Below the pieces are notes generated by a model, which was not told where the DNA came from, made no database searches, and saw only the letters and a program-made list of their open reading frames with translations. Positions 25,470 to 33,112 of a stretch of DNA of 64,000 nucleotides are shown one piece after another. The stretch's first letter is position 1; each line of letters begins with the position of its first letter. The translations under genes were made by a program, and so were the position numbers. The DNA is from Thalassolituus sp. UBA674 (GTDB lineage: Bacteria; Pseudomonadota; Gammaproteobacteria; Pseudomonadales; Oceanobacteraceae): the NCBI GenBank assembly GCA_002298335.1, contig DBNK01000004.1:77799-141798 (forward strand), given 5' to 3'.

Positions 25470-26426
25470 ATGGCAAACTATGACATTTTTAACGGCGATG
25501 CTGACGGTATCTGCTCACTGATCCAGCTGCGCCAGGCCATGCCAAAGGAAGCAACGCTGGTCACCGGCGTAAAACGCGACATCAAACTGCTGGCCAGCAT
25601 TGAGCCACAGGCCGGTGACGACATCACCGTACTTGATGTGTCCATGGACAAGAACATGAAAGGCCTGCACGCGGCTCTGGAAGCCGGTGCCAAGGTCTTC
25701 TACGCCGACCATCACCAGGCCGGTGACATTCCGGAACACGCCAATCTGGAAGCCCACATCAACACCGCGTCCAACACCTGTACCGGTCTGATCATCGATT
25801 ACTACCTGGAAGGCAAATACCGCGAGTGGGCCATCACTGCCGCGTTCGGTGACAACATCGATCAGGTAGCCGAAGAGTACTCCGCCAAACTGGGCCTGTC
25901 GGATGAGCAGAAAGGCCAGCTGCGCGACCTGGGTGTGGCCATGAACTACAACGGTTATGGCGCCAGCCTCGAAGACCTGTTCTACCACCCGGCAGAGCTG
26001 TTCAGACTGACCAGCCCGTACGCGTCTCCGTTTGACTTCATCAAAGAACGTAACGACGTCTACACCACCCTGACCGAAGGCTATAAAAGCGACCTCGAAA
26101 AAGGTCTGACCCTGCCGCCGGTCCGTGAAAACGAACGCGCTGCCATGATCATGCTGCCAAACGAGCAGTGGGCACGCCGTATCAGTGGTGTACTGGGTAA
26201 CGAACTGGCCAACATGTATCCAGACCGTGCCCACGTACTGCTGACCGAGCGCAAAGAAGTCGTCGATGGCGAGCCGACCTATCTGGTGAGCATCCGTGCC
26301 GCAAAAACCAACCTCACCGGTGCGGATACCATTGCCGTGAAATTCGGTGGTGGTGGCCGTAAAGGTGCAGCTGGTATCGACGATCTGCTGGCGAAAGACG
26401 TTGACGCCCTGTGGGCCGAATTCTGA
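25470..26426 (+). CDS. DHH family phosphoesterase
   Basis: Soluble metal-dependent phosphoesterase of the DHH/DHHA1 superfamily, which includes nanoRNases, cyclic-dinucleotide hydrolases and pAp phosphatases. 318 residues: GDADG (9-13), VLDVSMD (54-60), the signature ADHH (79-82), then INTASNTCTGLIIDYYL. A C-terminal DHHA1 domain has a glycine-rich GGGGRKGAAG near residue 295. It is not RecJ (too short) and is only distantly like NrnA. GGGGA precedes the ATG. Directly behind cysC, it could hydrolyse pAp, the by-product of PAPS-using enzymes; that is an inference from position and family chemistry. Confidence 0.85.
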   Translation: MANYDIFNGDADGICSLIQLRQAMPKEATLVTGVKRDIKLLASIEPQAGDDITVLDVSMDKNMKGLHAALEAGAKVFYADHHQAGDIPEHANLEAHINTASNTCTGLIIDYYLEGKYREWAITAAFGDNIDQVAEEYSAKLGLSDEQKGQLRDLGVAMNYNGYGASLEDLFYHPAELFRLTSPYASPFDFIKERNDVYTTLTEGYKSDLEKGLTLPPVRENERAAMIMLPNEQWARRISGVLGNELANMYPDRAHVLLTERKEVVDGEPTYLVSIRAAKTNLTGADTIAVKFGGGGRKGAAGIDDLLAKDVDALWAEF

Positions 26427-26471
26427 TCAGAGTTCTGAACAACGGGTTCTGAATCACTAAACGATTCAATG

Positions 26472-26498
26472 AAAACCGGGCATTGCCCGGTTTTTTTT
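26472..26498. terminator. Bidirectional intrinsic terminator
   Basis: CCGGGC (26476-26481) pairs with GCCCGG (26485-26490), with A and T runs on either side. It ends both the DHH gene and the convergent small gene at 26536. Confidence 0.85.
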
Positions 26499-26535
26499 AT
26501 GCAGGTAGGTAACCGAAAGCAGGGAAGAACCGCTT

Positions 26536-26859
26536 TCAGCTGACAATGTCAATCGTCTTGCTCGCCTGGCTCTGGCCTGTACTGTAAACCGTAACGGCCG
26601 ACCCTTCAGGGAGTGTCTGGCGTCCGTCCGGCAGTGGTCCGAAATACCCGAAGGTACTGGGTAACGTCGGAAGACCGGGTAATGAGGTCGGTAAGTTAGA
26701 AACCACAGTGATCGGGTCTTCATCCGGAATCGTGATGATCACAGTCACACTGGTGGCTGGCTGGCTCGGGTTCGTGGTGGATACCGACCCGTTGACCGCA
26801 AAGGGATACGGTGTAGTCTCGCTGAATGTGGCCGTATCAATGGTGACCGAATACGTCAT
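26536..26859 (-). CDS. Small beta-rich protein of unknown function
   Basis: 107 residues from ATG 26859, chosen for the strong AAGGAG upstream (spacing about 10); a GTG/ATG start at 26880 would overlap that site. The protein is almost free of charge and Lys/Arg, rich in Thr, Ser, Pro and Val, with alternating hydrophobic residues typical of an Ig-like beta sandwich (FAVNGSVSTT, TSVTVIITIPDEDP). It has no signal peptide or cysteine. I do not recognise the family. The style and strong ribosome site recall the 10.4-12.2 kb cassette, but no homology is visible. Confidence 0.6.
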   Translation of the reverse strand: MTYSVTIDTATFSETTPYPFAVNGSVSTTNPSQPATSVTVIITIPDEDPITVVSNLPTSLPGLPTLPSTFGYFGPLPDGRQTLPEGSAVTVYSTGQSQASKTIDIVS

Positions 26860-27310
26860 TGGTTGTTTTCTCCTTGTCATCGCTGACAGTCAGTCTGCAG
26901 GTACAGACGACAACCGCACAGGCATCAGGGGAGGTGCACAGCCGGACACTCCGATGTGAGCGAGGAAGTTAAGAACCGCTGTTCCATCGCCACCTGATCA
27001 AAAGGTCCTTTTCCGCAAACCGTCCTGTAAGCCGGTATCTGACAAAATGCAGCGCCGTCTTAGTTATTGATGGACTGAGATCACCTTAGTGGCCTCAGTC
27101 CATAGCGTTACTCAGTAGCAACACTTTAAGGCTAGTAGCTGATCTGTAATTTGCCTGCTTTTGTTTGAGACATATTTTGCAAAGTAGTAATTGGCTTTTA
27201 CGAATATACACTTCCCGATCAGCCCAATGCCCTGCTTCCCTGATTTACAGGGGTGAATGAAAGCAGATATGGTTGACCCGATATGATCACTTACTGAAGG
27301 AACAGAAACT
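26860..27310. other. Spacer with a long hairpin
   Basis: About 450 AT-rich bases between two divergent genes. It contains a hairpin: TGGACTGAG (27071-27079) pairs with CTCAGTCCA (27094-27102), and CAC/GTG pairs further in after a 2x2 internal loop. No T-run follows, so it is an operator or RNA structure of unknown role. I see no gene; the promoters of both neighbours must be here. Confidence 0.5.
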
Positions 27311-27787
27311 GTGAATATCCAGATACGCCGGTTAACGCCAGCCGATGCAGAGCTGCAGAAAGAGCTCATCTATATTGCTCTGTGGGACCACCCGGATGAG
27401 CCACGCCGCCCGGTAAACGTGCTCGAGCATCCTGTTGTCCGGGCTTATTACGAAGACTGGGGACGGGAAGGTGATATCGGCCTTCTGGCCGTCAGTAACG
27501 ACAGGCCCGCGGGATTCATTCAATTACGGACCAAAGAATGCGTTACTGAGGAATATGCGTCATTTCCCGAACTGTCGATTGCGGTTTTTCCTGAATTTCA
27601 CCGTCAGGGTGTTGCCGGCATACTCTGGAATGCTCTGTGTGAGGAGGCAAGAGATCAGTTTCCCGGAGTCCGTCTGGGTGTGCATCCCCGCAATGATGCC
27701 GCTATCACCCTGTATAAAAAACTGGGATTTACTGTCTATGCCCATCCTCCGGGTGCGTATCCTCAGATGGTTCTGCACTTTGAGTGA
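27311..27787 (+). CDS. GNAT family N-acetyltransferase
   Basis: Acetyl-CoA-dependent acyltransferase with unknown acceptor. 158 residues starting at GTG 27311 behind GAAGGA. The fold is readable: the N-terminal MNIQIRRLTPADAEL strand-helix, then ELSIAVFPEFHRQGVAGILWNAL with the acetyl-CoA pyrophosphate loop RQGVAG, then GVRLGVHPRNDAAITLYKKLGF, the typical terminal strand-helix. A stand-alone gene in the accessory zone. A free-standing GNAT could modify a small molecule, an antibiotic or a protein N-terminus; nothing narrows this. Confidence 0.85.
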   Translation: MNIQIRRLTPADAELQKELIYIALWDHPDEPRRPVNVLEHPVVRAYYEDWGREGDIGLLAVSNDRPAGFIQLRTKECVTEEYASFPELSIAVFPEFHRQGVAGILWNALCEEARDQFPGVRLGVHPRNDAAITLYKKLGFTVYAHPPGAYPQMVLHFE

Positions 27788-27910
27788 TGCACACTTCAGA
27801 CATCTGGTCTGAGTGTATTTCTGGATTAAAAAGAAACTGTTCCTGAATGACTTTAAAATGAAATAATTACAATACTGATGCAGAAATCTGAATAAGAAGA
27901 GAGACTCAAC

Positions 27911-28321
27911 ATGGAAATAAAACAACGAAGTATAATCATATTTCTTCTCTGTTTTCTTCTCAGCCTGACCAGTAATGCCTGTATAGTCCCCCCATCCCAG
28001 AGGATTACATCAGAAGAGGCCAGATTCTTTGATAAGGCTGATGTCGTCTTTTTCGGACGTCTGGATGCAGAACACATAGATGATAATGCCATAAAGCAGA
28101 CAGCGGTATTCACCGTTATTAAAAGCTACAAAGGCAATACCAGAGGAAAAGTAACTGTTATTAACCGGATGACCAGCAGCTGCTCCAGGCCTTTTGAAAA
28201 ACCCGGAAGTGCATACTATATCTATGCGCAGACAACGGACGATGAATCATCATATCTGATCGATGGCTTCGCCTCATTCGTCTCACTGGAAGATGCTCAG
28301 AGTTATCACTGGTCTCCTTAA
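27911..28321 (+). CDS. Exported TIMP/NTR-like domain protein
   Basis: 136 residues with an N-terminal export signal (about 1-23) ending at Cys24. The mature start CIVPPSQ is followed by ADVVFFGRLD, AVFTVIKSYKGNTRGKVTVIN and SSCSRPFEKPGSAYYIYA. This order (leading Cys, 'D-VF-G', 'V--S-KG', a second Cys, 'G--Y--YA') resembles the netrin/TIMP-like fold of bacterial secreted proteins. The usual last cysteine motif is missing, and the region before Cys24 (SNAC) is only a weak lipobox, so the choice between lipoprotein and disulfide-bonded periplasmic protein is open. The gene is AT-rich, as is the spacer before it. Confidence 0.6.
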   Translation: MEIKQRSIIIFLLCFLLSLTSNACIVPPSQRITSEEARFFDKADVVFFGRLDAEHIDDNAIKQTAVFTVIKSYKGNTRGKVTVINRMTSSCSRPFEKPGSAYYIYAQTTDDESSYLIDGFASFVSLEDAQSYHWSP

Positions 28322-28395
28322 CGCATTTGGGACACTATAAAAAAGCCGCAAGCACCATTCATCGTACAACAACCTGATACTGGGTAACGGAATCC

Positions 28396-28833
28396 GTGAG
28401 CATGACCGAAGCCGAACTTGTCGCCGATCTTTATCGCCAGAGCGCATTCAGCGCTGCCATTCTCGGTGGTTTTGCCATGACCTTCCTGAGTGTTCTGCTG
28501 GGGCTGGTCAGTGAACGGTCACGCACGCTTGTGGTGGTAACGGGGGCGATGGCAACGGCGGCTGTATTGCTGGTTGTAGCGACACTCAGCTCTACCCTGC
28601 TGGTACTTTCGGTTCAGCAGTTTTCGCTCGGTTTCCAGTACGCTGAGTGGCCGGCCTCTTTATTCCGTACCAAGCTGATCGCTGAATCCGCGTTATTCAC
28701 CGGTATCACAGGTCTGCTGGCCGGTATAGGGTTGAGTGGATTTATCCGCGGCAGACTTACAGGAATCATTACCGCCCTGCCCTCAATGGCCGGTGTCACT
28801 TTATTACTGCTGGTGTTTGTTCCGACTTTCTGA
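28396..28833 (+). CDS. Small four-helix membrane protein of unknown function
   Basis: 145 residues from GTG 28396 (ATG 28402 is an alternative). Four hydrophobic segments are visible at about 17-38, 45-70, 93-115 and 120-143, with a short polar N-terminus (MTEAELVADLYRQ). There is no signal peptide, cysteine pattern or catalytic motif. I do not recognise a family. It stands alone on the plus strand between the TIMP-like gene and the PPOX gene. Confidence 0.6.
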   Translation: MSMTEAELVADLYRQSAFSAAILGGFAMTFLSVLLGLVSERSRTLVVVTGAMATAAVLLVVATLSSTLLVLSVQQFSLGFQYAEWPASLFRTKLIAESALFTGITGLLAGIGLSGFIRGRLTGIITALPSMAGVTLLLLVFVPTF

Positions 28834-28979
28834 GATTAATCGGTTTATTCTTAACAGTCTTTCACTTAATTAAAAGAAACCTGTTCCTCTTAACCGGCCC
28901 ATACCTGATTCTCTCCCTGTATTGATTTTGTCATAGCAATACGCAACTCTTTACTTTCACACCGGATAAGGACAATCAC

Positions 28980-29531
28980 ATGGGGCAGCGTTTTTCAGAG
29001 ATTTCCGCAAAGCATTCAGAGTTTATTACTGCGCAGAAGATCTTCTTTGTCGGCACCGCAACAGAGGACAGCCGGGTCAATATCTCACCGAAAGGTATGG
29101 ATGCGCTGCGCATACTCGACAGCACCACAGTGATCTGGCTGAACGTCACTGGCAGCGGCAACGAAACAGCGGCTCATGTTCAGACCCACCCACGCATGAC
29201 CATAATGTTTGCCTCGTTCGCAGGAGCACCGCTGATTCTCCGCCTGTATGGAACGGCTGAGGCTGTTCATCACAATGACCCTGAATGGCAAAGTCTCTAT
29301 TCGCACTTTCCTCCGACACCCGGCGCACGGCAGATCTTCCGTTTGAAGGTCGATCTTGTGCAGAATTCCTGCGGCATGGCCGTACCGTTTTACGACTATG
29401 CAGGAGAACGGGAACAACTGAAAAACTGGGCTAGCGGCAAAGGTGACGAGGGTCTGAAAGACTACTGGCAGGAAAAGAATCAGGTCAGCCTGGACGGTAT
29501 CCCCACCCATATTCTCGATAAAAACACCTGA
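28980..29531 (+). CDS. Pyridoxamine 5'-phosphate oxidase-fold flavoprotein
   Basis: Probable FMN-binding split-barrel protein of the PPOX family. 183 residues: EFITAQKIFFVGTATEDSRVNISPKGMD is the typical first strand pair and phosphate-binding turn, followed by TTVIWLNVTGSGNETAAHVQTHPRMTIMF. The C-terminal part (YDYAGEREQLKNWA) matches the subgroup of general PPOX proteins rather than PdxH. The substrate is unknown; redox or F420/FMN-linked reduction is usual. It is first in a run of redox and carbonyl-stress genes. Confidence 0.85.
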   Translation: MGQRFSEISAKHSEFITAQKIFFVGTATEDSRVNISPKGMDALRILDSTTVIWLNVTGSGNETAAHVQTHPRMTIMFASFAGAPLILRLYGTAEAVHHNDPEWQSLYSHFPPTPGARQIFRLKVDLVQNSCGMAVPFYDYAGEREQLKNWASGKGDEGLKDYWQEKNQVSLDGIPTHILDKNT

Positions 29532-29647
29532 GCAGATACGCTGAAGCCGGATCATAATCTCCCTGATCCGGTATGTCGCTGTTTGCCTGACTCAGCGCTT
29601 TGAATTACATTGAGCAATAAATAATCATAATTCTCTGAGTGACGCGC

Positions 29648-30541
29648 ATGGCACCTATTAAAAAGCTGTTAGGCATTGCACCCAAACCACAGACCGATGG
29701 AACACTCAGCCCTTCTCCGGTTGCGCTGAAGCTCGCCACCCGCAACAAAACCGATTATGACCACCGCGACTACCCGGATGCCTGCAGCGGCTCTGACTGC
29801 CGTGTACTGGTGATGTGCACCGAAGAAAACAGCATGACCATGAAAAATGGCAAAGCCTTCTCTACCGGCAACCATCCGGTTGAGACTCTGGTTCCCATGC
29901 TGCATCTGGAAAAAGCCGGTTTCTCTCTGGATATCTGTACCCCGACGGGTAAGCCTGCTCAGATCGAAATGTGGGCCATGCCGGAAAAAGACGAAGCGGT
30001 AGTCAGTATGTACCAGAAGTATCAGGCAGCTTTTCAACAGCCCCTGTCCCTACATGAGGTTGTCGCTGCTGGCCTGACAGACGACTCACCCTACGTCGCC
30101 GTGTTTATTCCCGGCGGACATGGCGCCATGCTGGGCTTGCCGGACAATAAAGATCTGGGGACACTGCTGCGCTGGGTGCATCAGCAGAGCAGGTTCCTGC
30201 TCGCTATCTGCCACGGCCCGGCCGCTTTGTTGTCTGCCCGAACCGATGATGATTCTCCGTTTATTTACCGGGGTTATAAGATTGCAGCCTTCCCGGATTC
30301 TCTGGATAAAGTCACCCCGCTGTTCGGATACCTGCCGGGTCCGATGCCCTGGTTTTTCGGGGAAAAACTGAAAACCTGTGGTGTTGATATCATCAACCAC
30401 AAAGCCGCAGGCGTGTGCTATCAGGACCGTAAACTGATTACCGGTGACAGCCCGGATGCCGCCAACAAATTCGGCGTGATGGCAGCAGAAGCCTTACTTG
30501 ACGCTCTTACGCAGAAAAAAATACAGAATTTAAAAAGCTGA
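29648..30541 (+). CDS. hchA: HchA/Hsp31-type glyoxalase III, DJ-1 superfamily
   Basis: Cofactor-free enzyme that converts methylglyoxal to lactate; HchA has also been described as a chaperone and deglycase. 297 residues from ATG 29648 (GTG 29639 is possible). Diagnostic blocks: AFSTGNHPVETLVPMLHL, FIPGGHGAMLGLP and LAICHGPAALL with the nucleophilic Cys. Of the E. coli zinc ligands His86/Glu91/His123, the first two are kept, but the third falls in WAMPEKDE, where Glu replaces His. It ends 1 bp from the convergent pirin-like gene. Confidence 0.9.
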   Translation: MAPIKKLLGIAPKPQTDGTLSPSPVALKLATRNKTDYDHRDYPDACSGSDCRVLVMCTEENSMTMKNGKAFSTGNHPVETLVPMLHLEKAGFSLDICTPTGKPAQIEMWAMPEKDEAVVSMYQKYQAAFQQPLSLHEVVAAGLTDDSPYVAVFIPGGHGAMLGLPDNKDLGTLLRWVHQQSRFLLAICHGPAALLSARTDDDSPFIYRGYKIAAFPDSLDKVTPLFGYLPGPMPWFFGEKLKTCGVDIINHKAAGVCYQDRKLITGDSPDAANKFGVMAAEALLDALTQKKIQNLKS

Positions 30542-30542
30542 A

Positions 30543-31199
30543 TCATGACCCGGTAACGGTCACACACACCACCCGGGTATCGTCGGCTACCGCCATAATG
30601 TCGGTGTTATCACTGTAGAAAAGCGTACCACGGGGTAAATCGGTGTCTGCGGACCGCAGCCCGCCCTGATACACATAACCCAGATTTCCGGGTTCCAGCA
30701 TTAACCGGCCGCCGTTCGGCAGTAACTGTACTGAGAGCCGGGTATTTTCACCGTCATAGACACTGTTATCCCCGGAATGCAGATCAATCAGGGTATGCGT
30801 CGGTTGCTCAGGGATATCTCCTTCGGGCCTCAACCAGATCTGCACCATACCGGTGATGTCATTCTCCGGATTGATTTCATCGTGCATAAAACCACGCTGC
30901 CCAGCCCGCTGAACCATCACCTGCCCGGCATGAAATTCCTTGCCATCGCCAGCGCTGCCCTGATGAATGACGCGTCCACGGGTAAGGATACTGACCACAT
31001 CAATACCCTGATGATAATGCCTGCCAGTACTGCCACCAGGGCGGAAATAAGCATGTGCCAGATAAGTCAGCTGACCATGCCCCTGCCAGACGATATCAGG
31101 CCGGTTACTGGTGAAGACTTCAGGGTCCATCACCAGAATCATCTCCCGGATACCGGCAAAGCCGGTGATATCGACATCGTCATAGTGCAGGGTTTTCAT
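30543..31199 (-). CDS. Pirin-like (YhaK-type) cupin protein
   Basis: 218 residues with the pirin N-terminal cupin: GRHYHQGIDVVSILTRGRVIHQGSAGDG, then GFMHDEINP where pirins have HSE. The C-terminal cupin is abbreviated. E. coli YhaK, a redox-sensitive pirin-like protein, is the closest type I know. Its ligand set (His-x-His, His-x-Glu) is retained. It is transcribed towards hchA and follows qorB on the same strand with a 45-bp gap, so qorB and this gene may form an operon. Confidence 0.8.
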   Translation of the reverse strand: MKTLHYDDVDITGFAGIREMILVMDPEVFTSNRPDIVWQGHGQLTYLAHAYFRPGGSTGRHYHQGIDVVSILTRGRVIHQGSAGDGKEFHAGQVMVQRAGQRGFMHDEINPENDITGMVQIWLRPEGDIPEQPTHTLIDLHSGDNSVYDGENTRLSVQLLPNGGRLMLEPGNLGYVYQGGLRSADTDLPRGTLFYSDNTDIMAVADDTRVVCVTVTGS

Positions 31200-31244
31200 T
31201 TTCCGCTCCGGTGGTTCAGGTTTCCTTTATGAGGAAACCCTTTA

Positions 31245-32099
31245 TCAGCCAGCCAGCGCCTGACGCACGGATTCTTTCATCGGCGTGGTCTCACGACCAA
31301 TCAGCTTGCTCAGATCTTTGCTGTCGCTGAACAGGCCGCCATGAGACGCGCCGGTATCAGAGTCTGCCAGAATCGCAGCGAACGGCCCTGGGATGCCTGC
31401 ATCTTCCAGTGCTTTGGCGTAATCGGCTTCCGGCATGTTAGTGTAAACCACGGTTTTACCGGTCTGTGCGCCAATTTCTTCAGCCAGGTCGTTCAGGGTA
31501 TAGGCTTTGTCTCCGGCCAGCTCATACACTTTGCCAGCCTGATCATCCGCTACCAGCACAGCGGCGGCCGCTGCGGCATAGTCCGCACGTGCAGCAGAGG
31601 CGATCAGTCCATCGCCAGCACTGCCGAACACGGCACCCGTCTGCAAGGCAACCGGCACACTGGCCATGTAGTTTTCACTGTACCAGCCGTTGCGCAGCAG
31701 CACATAAGGCACACCGGAGTCAGCCAGAAACGCTTCGGTCTGAACGTGCTCTTCGGCCAGAGCCAGCGGTGAGGTATCAGCTTTGAGAATACTGGTGTAC
31801 GCCAGCAGCTTCACACCTGCCTTCTTAGCCGCCTGAATGGCATTTTTATGCTGCACAGCACGCTGCCCCACTTCACTGGAAGAAATCAGCAACACCTTAT
31901 CAACGCCTTCAAACGCACTGACCAGACTCTCCGGCTGGGTGTAATCTCCCTGACGGACGATCACGCCTTGTTCTGCCAGATCAGCCAGCTTGGATGGCGT
32001 ACGCACAACCGCCACCAGACTCTGGGCCGGAACGGATTTCAGCAGTTCGTTAATTACCAGACGACCCAGTTGGCCGGAAGCACCTGTAATTGCAATCAT
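31245..32099 (-). CDS. qorB: NAD(P)H:quinone oxidoreductase QorB-like (NmrA-type SDR)
   Basis: Reduces quinones with NADPH and limits redox cycling. 284 residues from ATG 32099, six bases after GAGGAGA (a GTG two codons earlier is less likely). Rossmann motif TGASGQLG near residue 6; the blocks LLISSSEVGQRAVQHKNAI, TSILKADTSPLALAEEH and LLRNGWYSENYMASVPVAL match E. coli QorB closely. An HxlR regulator is divergently transcribed, the same layout as E. coli qorB-qorR. Confidence 0.9.
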   Translation of the reverse strand: MIAITGASGQLGRLVINELLKSVPAQSLVAVVRTPSKLADLAEQGVIVRQGDYTQPESLVSAFEGVDKVLLISSSEVGQRAVQHKNAIQAAKKAGVKLLAYTSILKADTSPLALAEEHVQTEAFLADSGVPYVLLRNGWYSENYMASVPVALQTGAVFGSAGDGLIASAARADYAAAAAAVLVADDQAGKVYELAGDKAYTLNDLAEEIGAQTGKTVVYTNMPEADYAKALEDAGIPGPFAAILADSDTGASHGGLFSDSKDLSKLIGRETTPMKESVRQALAG

Positions 32100-32160
32100 G
32101 ATCACTCTCCTCTGTTGTTCATAAGTGATGCATTCAGCATAGACCTCATGCTATCTTTTA

Positions 32161-32186
32161 GTAAGTACGAACAAAAAGGTAAGTAT
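32161..32186. promoter_or_regulatory. Direct repeat in the qorB/HxlR intergenic region
   Basis: GTAAGTAC (32161-32168) and GTAAGTAT (32179-32186) recur 18 bp apart, just before the HxlR start. They are candidate binding sites for the divergent regulator. Confidence 0.35.
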
Positions 32187-32187
32187 T

Positions 32188-32601
32188 ATGAGCGATACCA
32201 CCAAACACACTCCGGCTATGGGCTTGTCTGAACGCTTTGAAAAGGGCGATCTGTTCGCTGCGCCGTGCCCTTCAAGAGAAGTGCTTGCTCACGTTTCCAG
32301 CCGCTGGGGAGTGCTGGTGCTGATTGGTCTGCGCAGTGGAACCCATCGTTTCAGCGAGCTGCGCCGTAAAATTGATGGCGTCAGCGAAAAAATGCTCGCC
32401 CAGACCCTGCAGGCTCTGACCCGGGATGGCTTCGTCAAGCGGGTATCGCACCCGGTCGTCCCACCGTTTGTAGAATACAGCCTGACCCCCATGGGGAGAG
32501 AAGTCGCAGAGAAAGTTACCGGGCTGGCCGACTGGATTGAGATCAATCTGCTGCGGGTGATGGATGCCAGAGCAGAGGCAGAAACCGCTGACAGCGATTG
32601 A
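32188..32601 (+). CDS. HxlR family redox-responsive regulator
   Basis: 137-residue winged-helix repressor of the HxlR type. The motif PCPSREVLAHVSSRWGVLVL carries Cys27 just before helix 1, the conserved sensor cysteine of QorR/YodB-like members. It is followed by HRFSELRRKIDGVSEKMLAQTLQALTRDGFV, the recognition helix and wing. Divergent from qorB with an 88-bp gap, so the likely target is that shared promoter. The equivalent E. coli pair is qorR (ytfH) and qorB. Quinones or other electrophiles probably release it through Cys27. Confidence 0.88.
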   Translation: MSDTTKHTPAMGLSERFEKGDLFAAPCPSREVLAHVSSRWGVLVLIGLRSGTHRFSELRRKIDGVSEKMLAQTLQALTRDGFVKRVSHPVVPPFVEYSLTPMGREVAEKVTGLADWIEINLLRVMDARAEAETADSD

Positions 32602-32631
32602 GTCTCTGACGCTGCCGGACATCAGCCGGGG

Positions 32632-33039
32632 TTATTCAACCCCGGGAAAAATCGACACAATACCTTCTTCAATACTGGCCTGATCAATATCCAGCACCGT
32701 TACAGCCTCTGTTATCACCGGAATCCTCACTTTGGTGCAGAAATTCTCACGGTTCTCCCAGAAAGCCAGAAGGCAGCCTTTATCGTAATCCGGAAAACCG
32801 ACACAGGTGGCCAGATATCCCCCCTCAGCGACCCGCTCACGCAATCCGCTCAGCAGAGCATCCAGGTGTGTATCCAGAGGCCCTTCTGTATCAGCCGGGA
32901 CGAGAACCACTTCTGTCATTCCCTGTTCGGTCAGTAACAGCCCCAGAGGTGGTACGGTCTCCTGTTGCGACAGAACGATGTTCACTTTAGTGATGAGTTG
33001 CGCCAGAAGCTCTTCAAACTGCTGCTCTGAAGTCTGCAA
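32632..33039 (-). CDS. Conserved-looking hypothetical protein
   Basis: 135 residues if translation begins at TTG 33039, which has AGGGAG five bases upstream; the frame is open to 33138 inside the stop region of the Na/Pi gene but without a ribosome site there. The protein is soluble and acidic: an N-terminal helix (EQQFEELLAQLITKVNIVL), a strand pair (LGLLLTEQGMTEVVLVPAD), and a central GYLATCVGFPDYDKGCLLAFWENRENFC with three cysteines. I do not recognise the family. It follows the symporter in the same direction after a 14-bp perfect palindrome (33097-33110). Confidence 0.55.
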   Translation of the reverse strand: MQTSEQQFEELLAQLITKVNIVLSQQETVPPLGLLLTEQGMTEVVLVPADTEGPLDTHLDALLSGLRERVAEGGYLATCVGFPDYDKGCLLAFWENRENFCTKVRIPVITEAVTVLDIDQASIEEGIVSIFPGVE

Positions 33040-33112
33040 AATAACTCCCTGAAAATCCGCAAAAGAGGCCAAGCCTAACACAGCCAGGCCGCCTATTCCG
33101 CCCGGGCGGACA

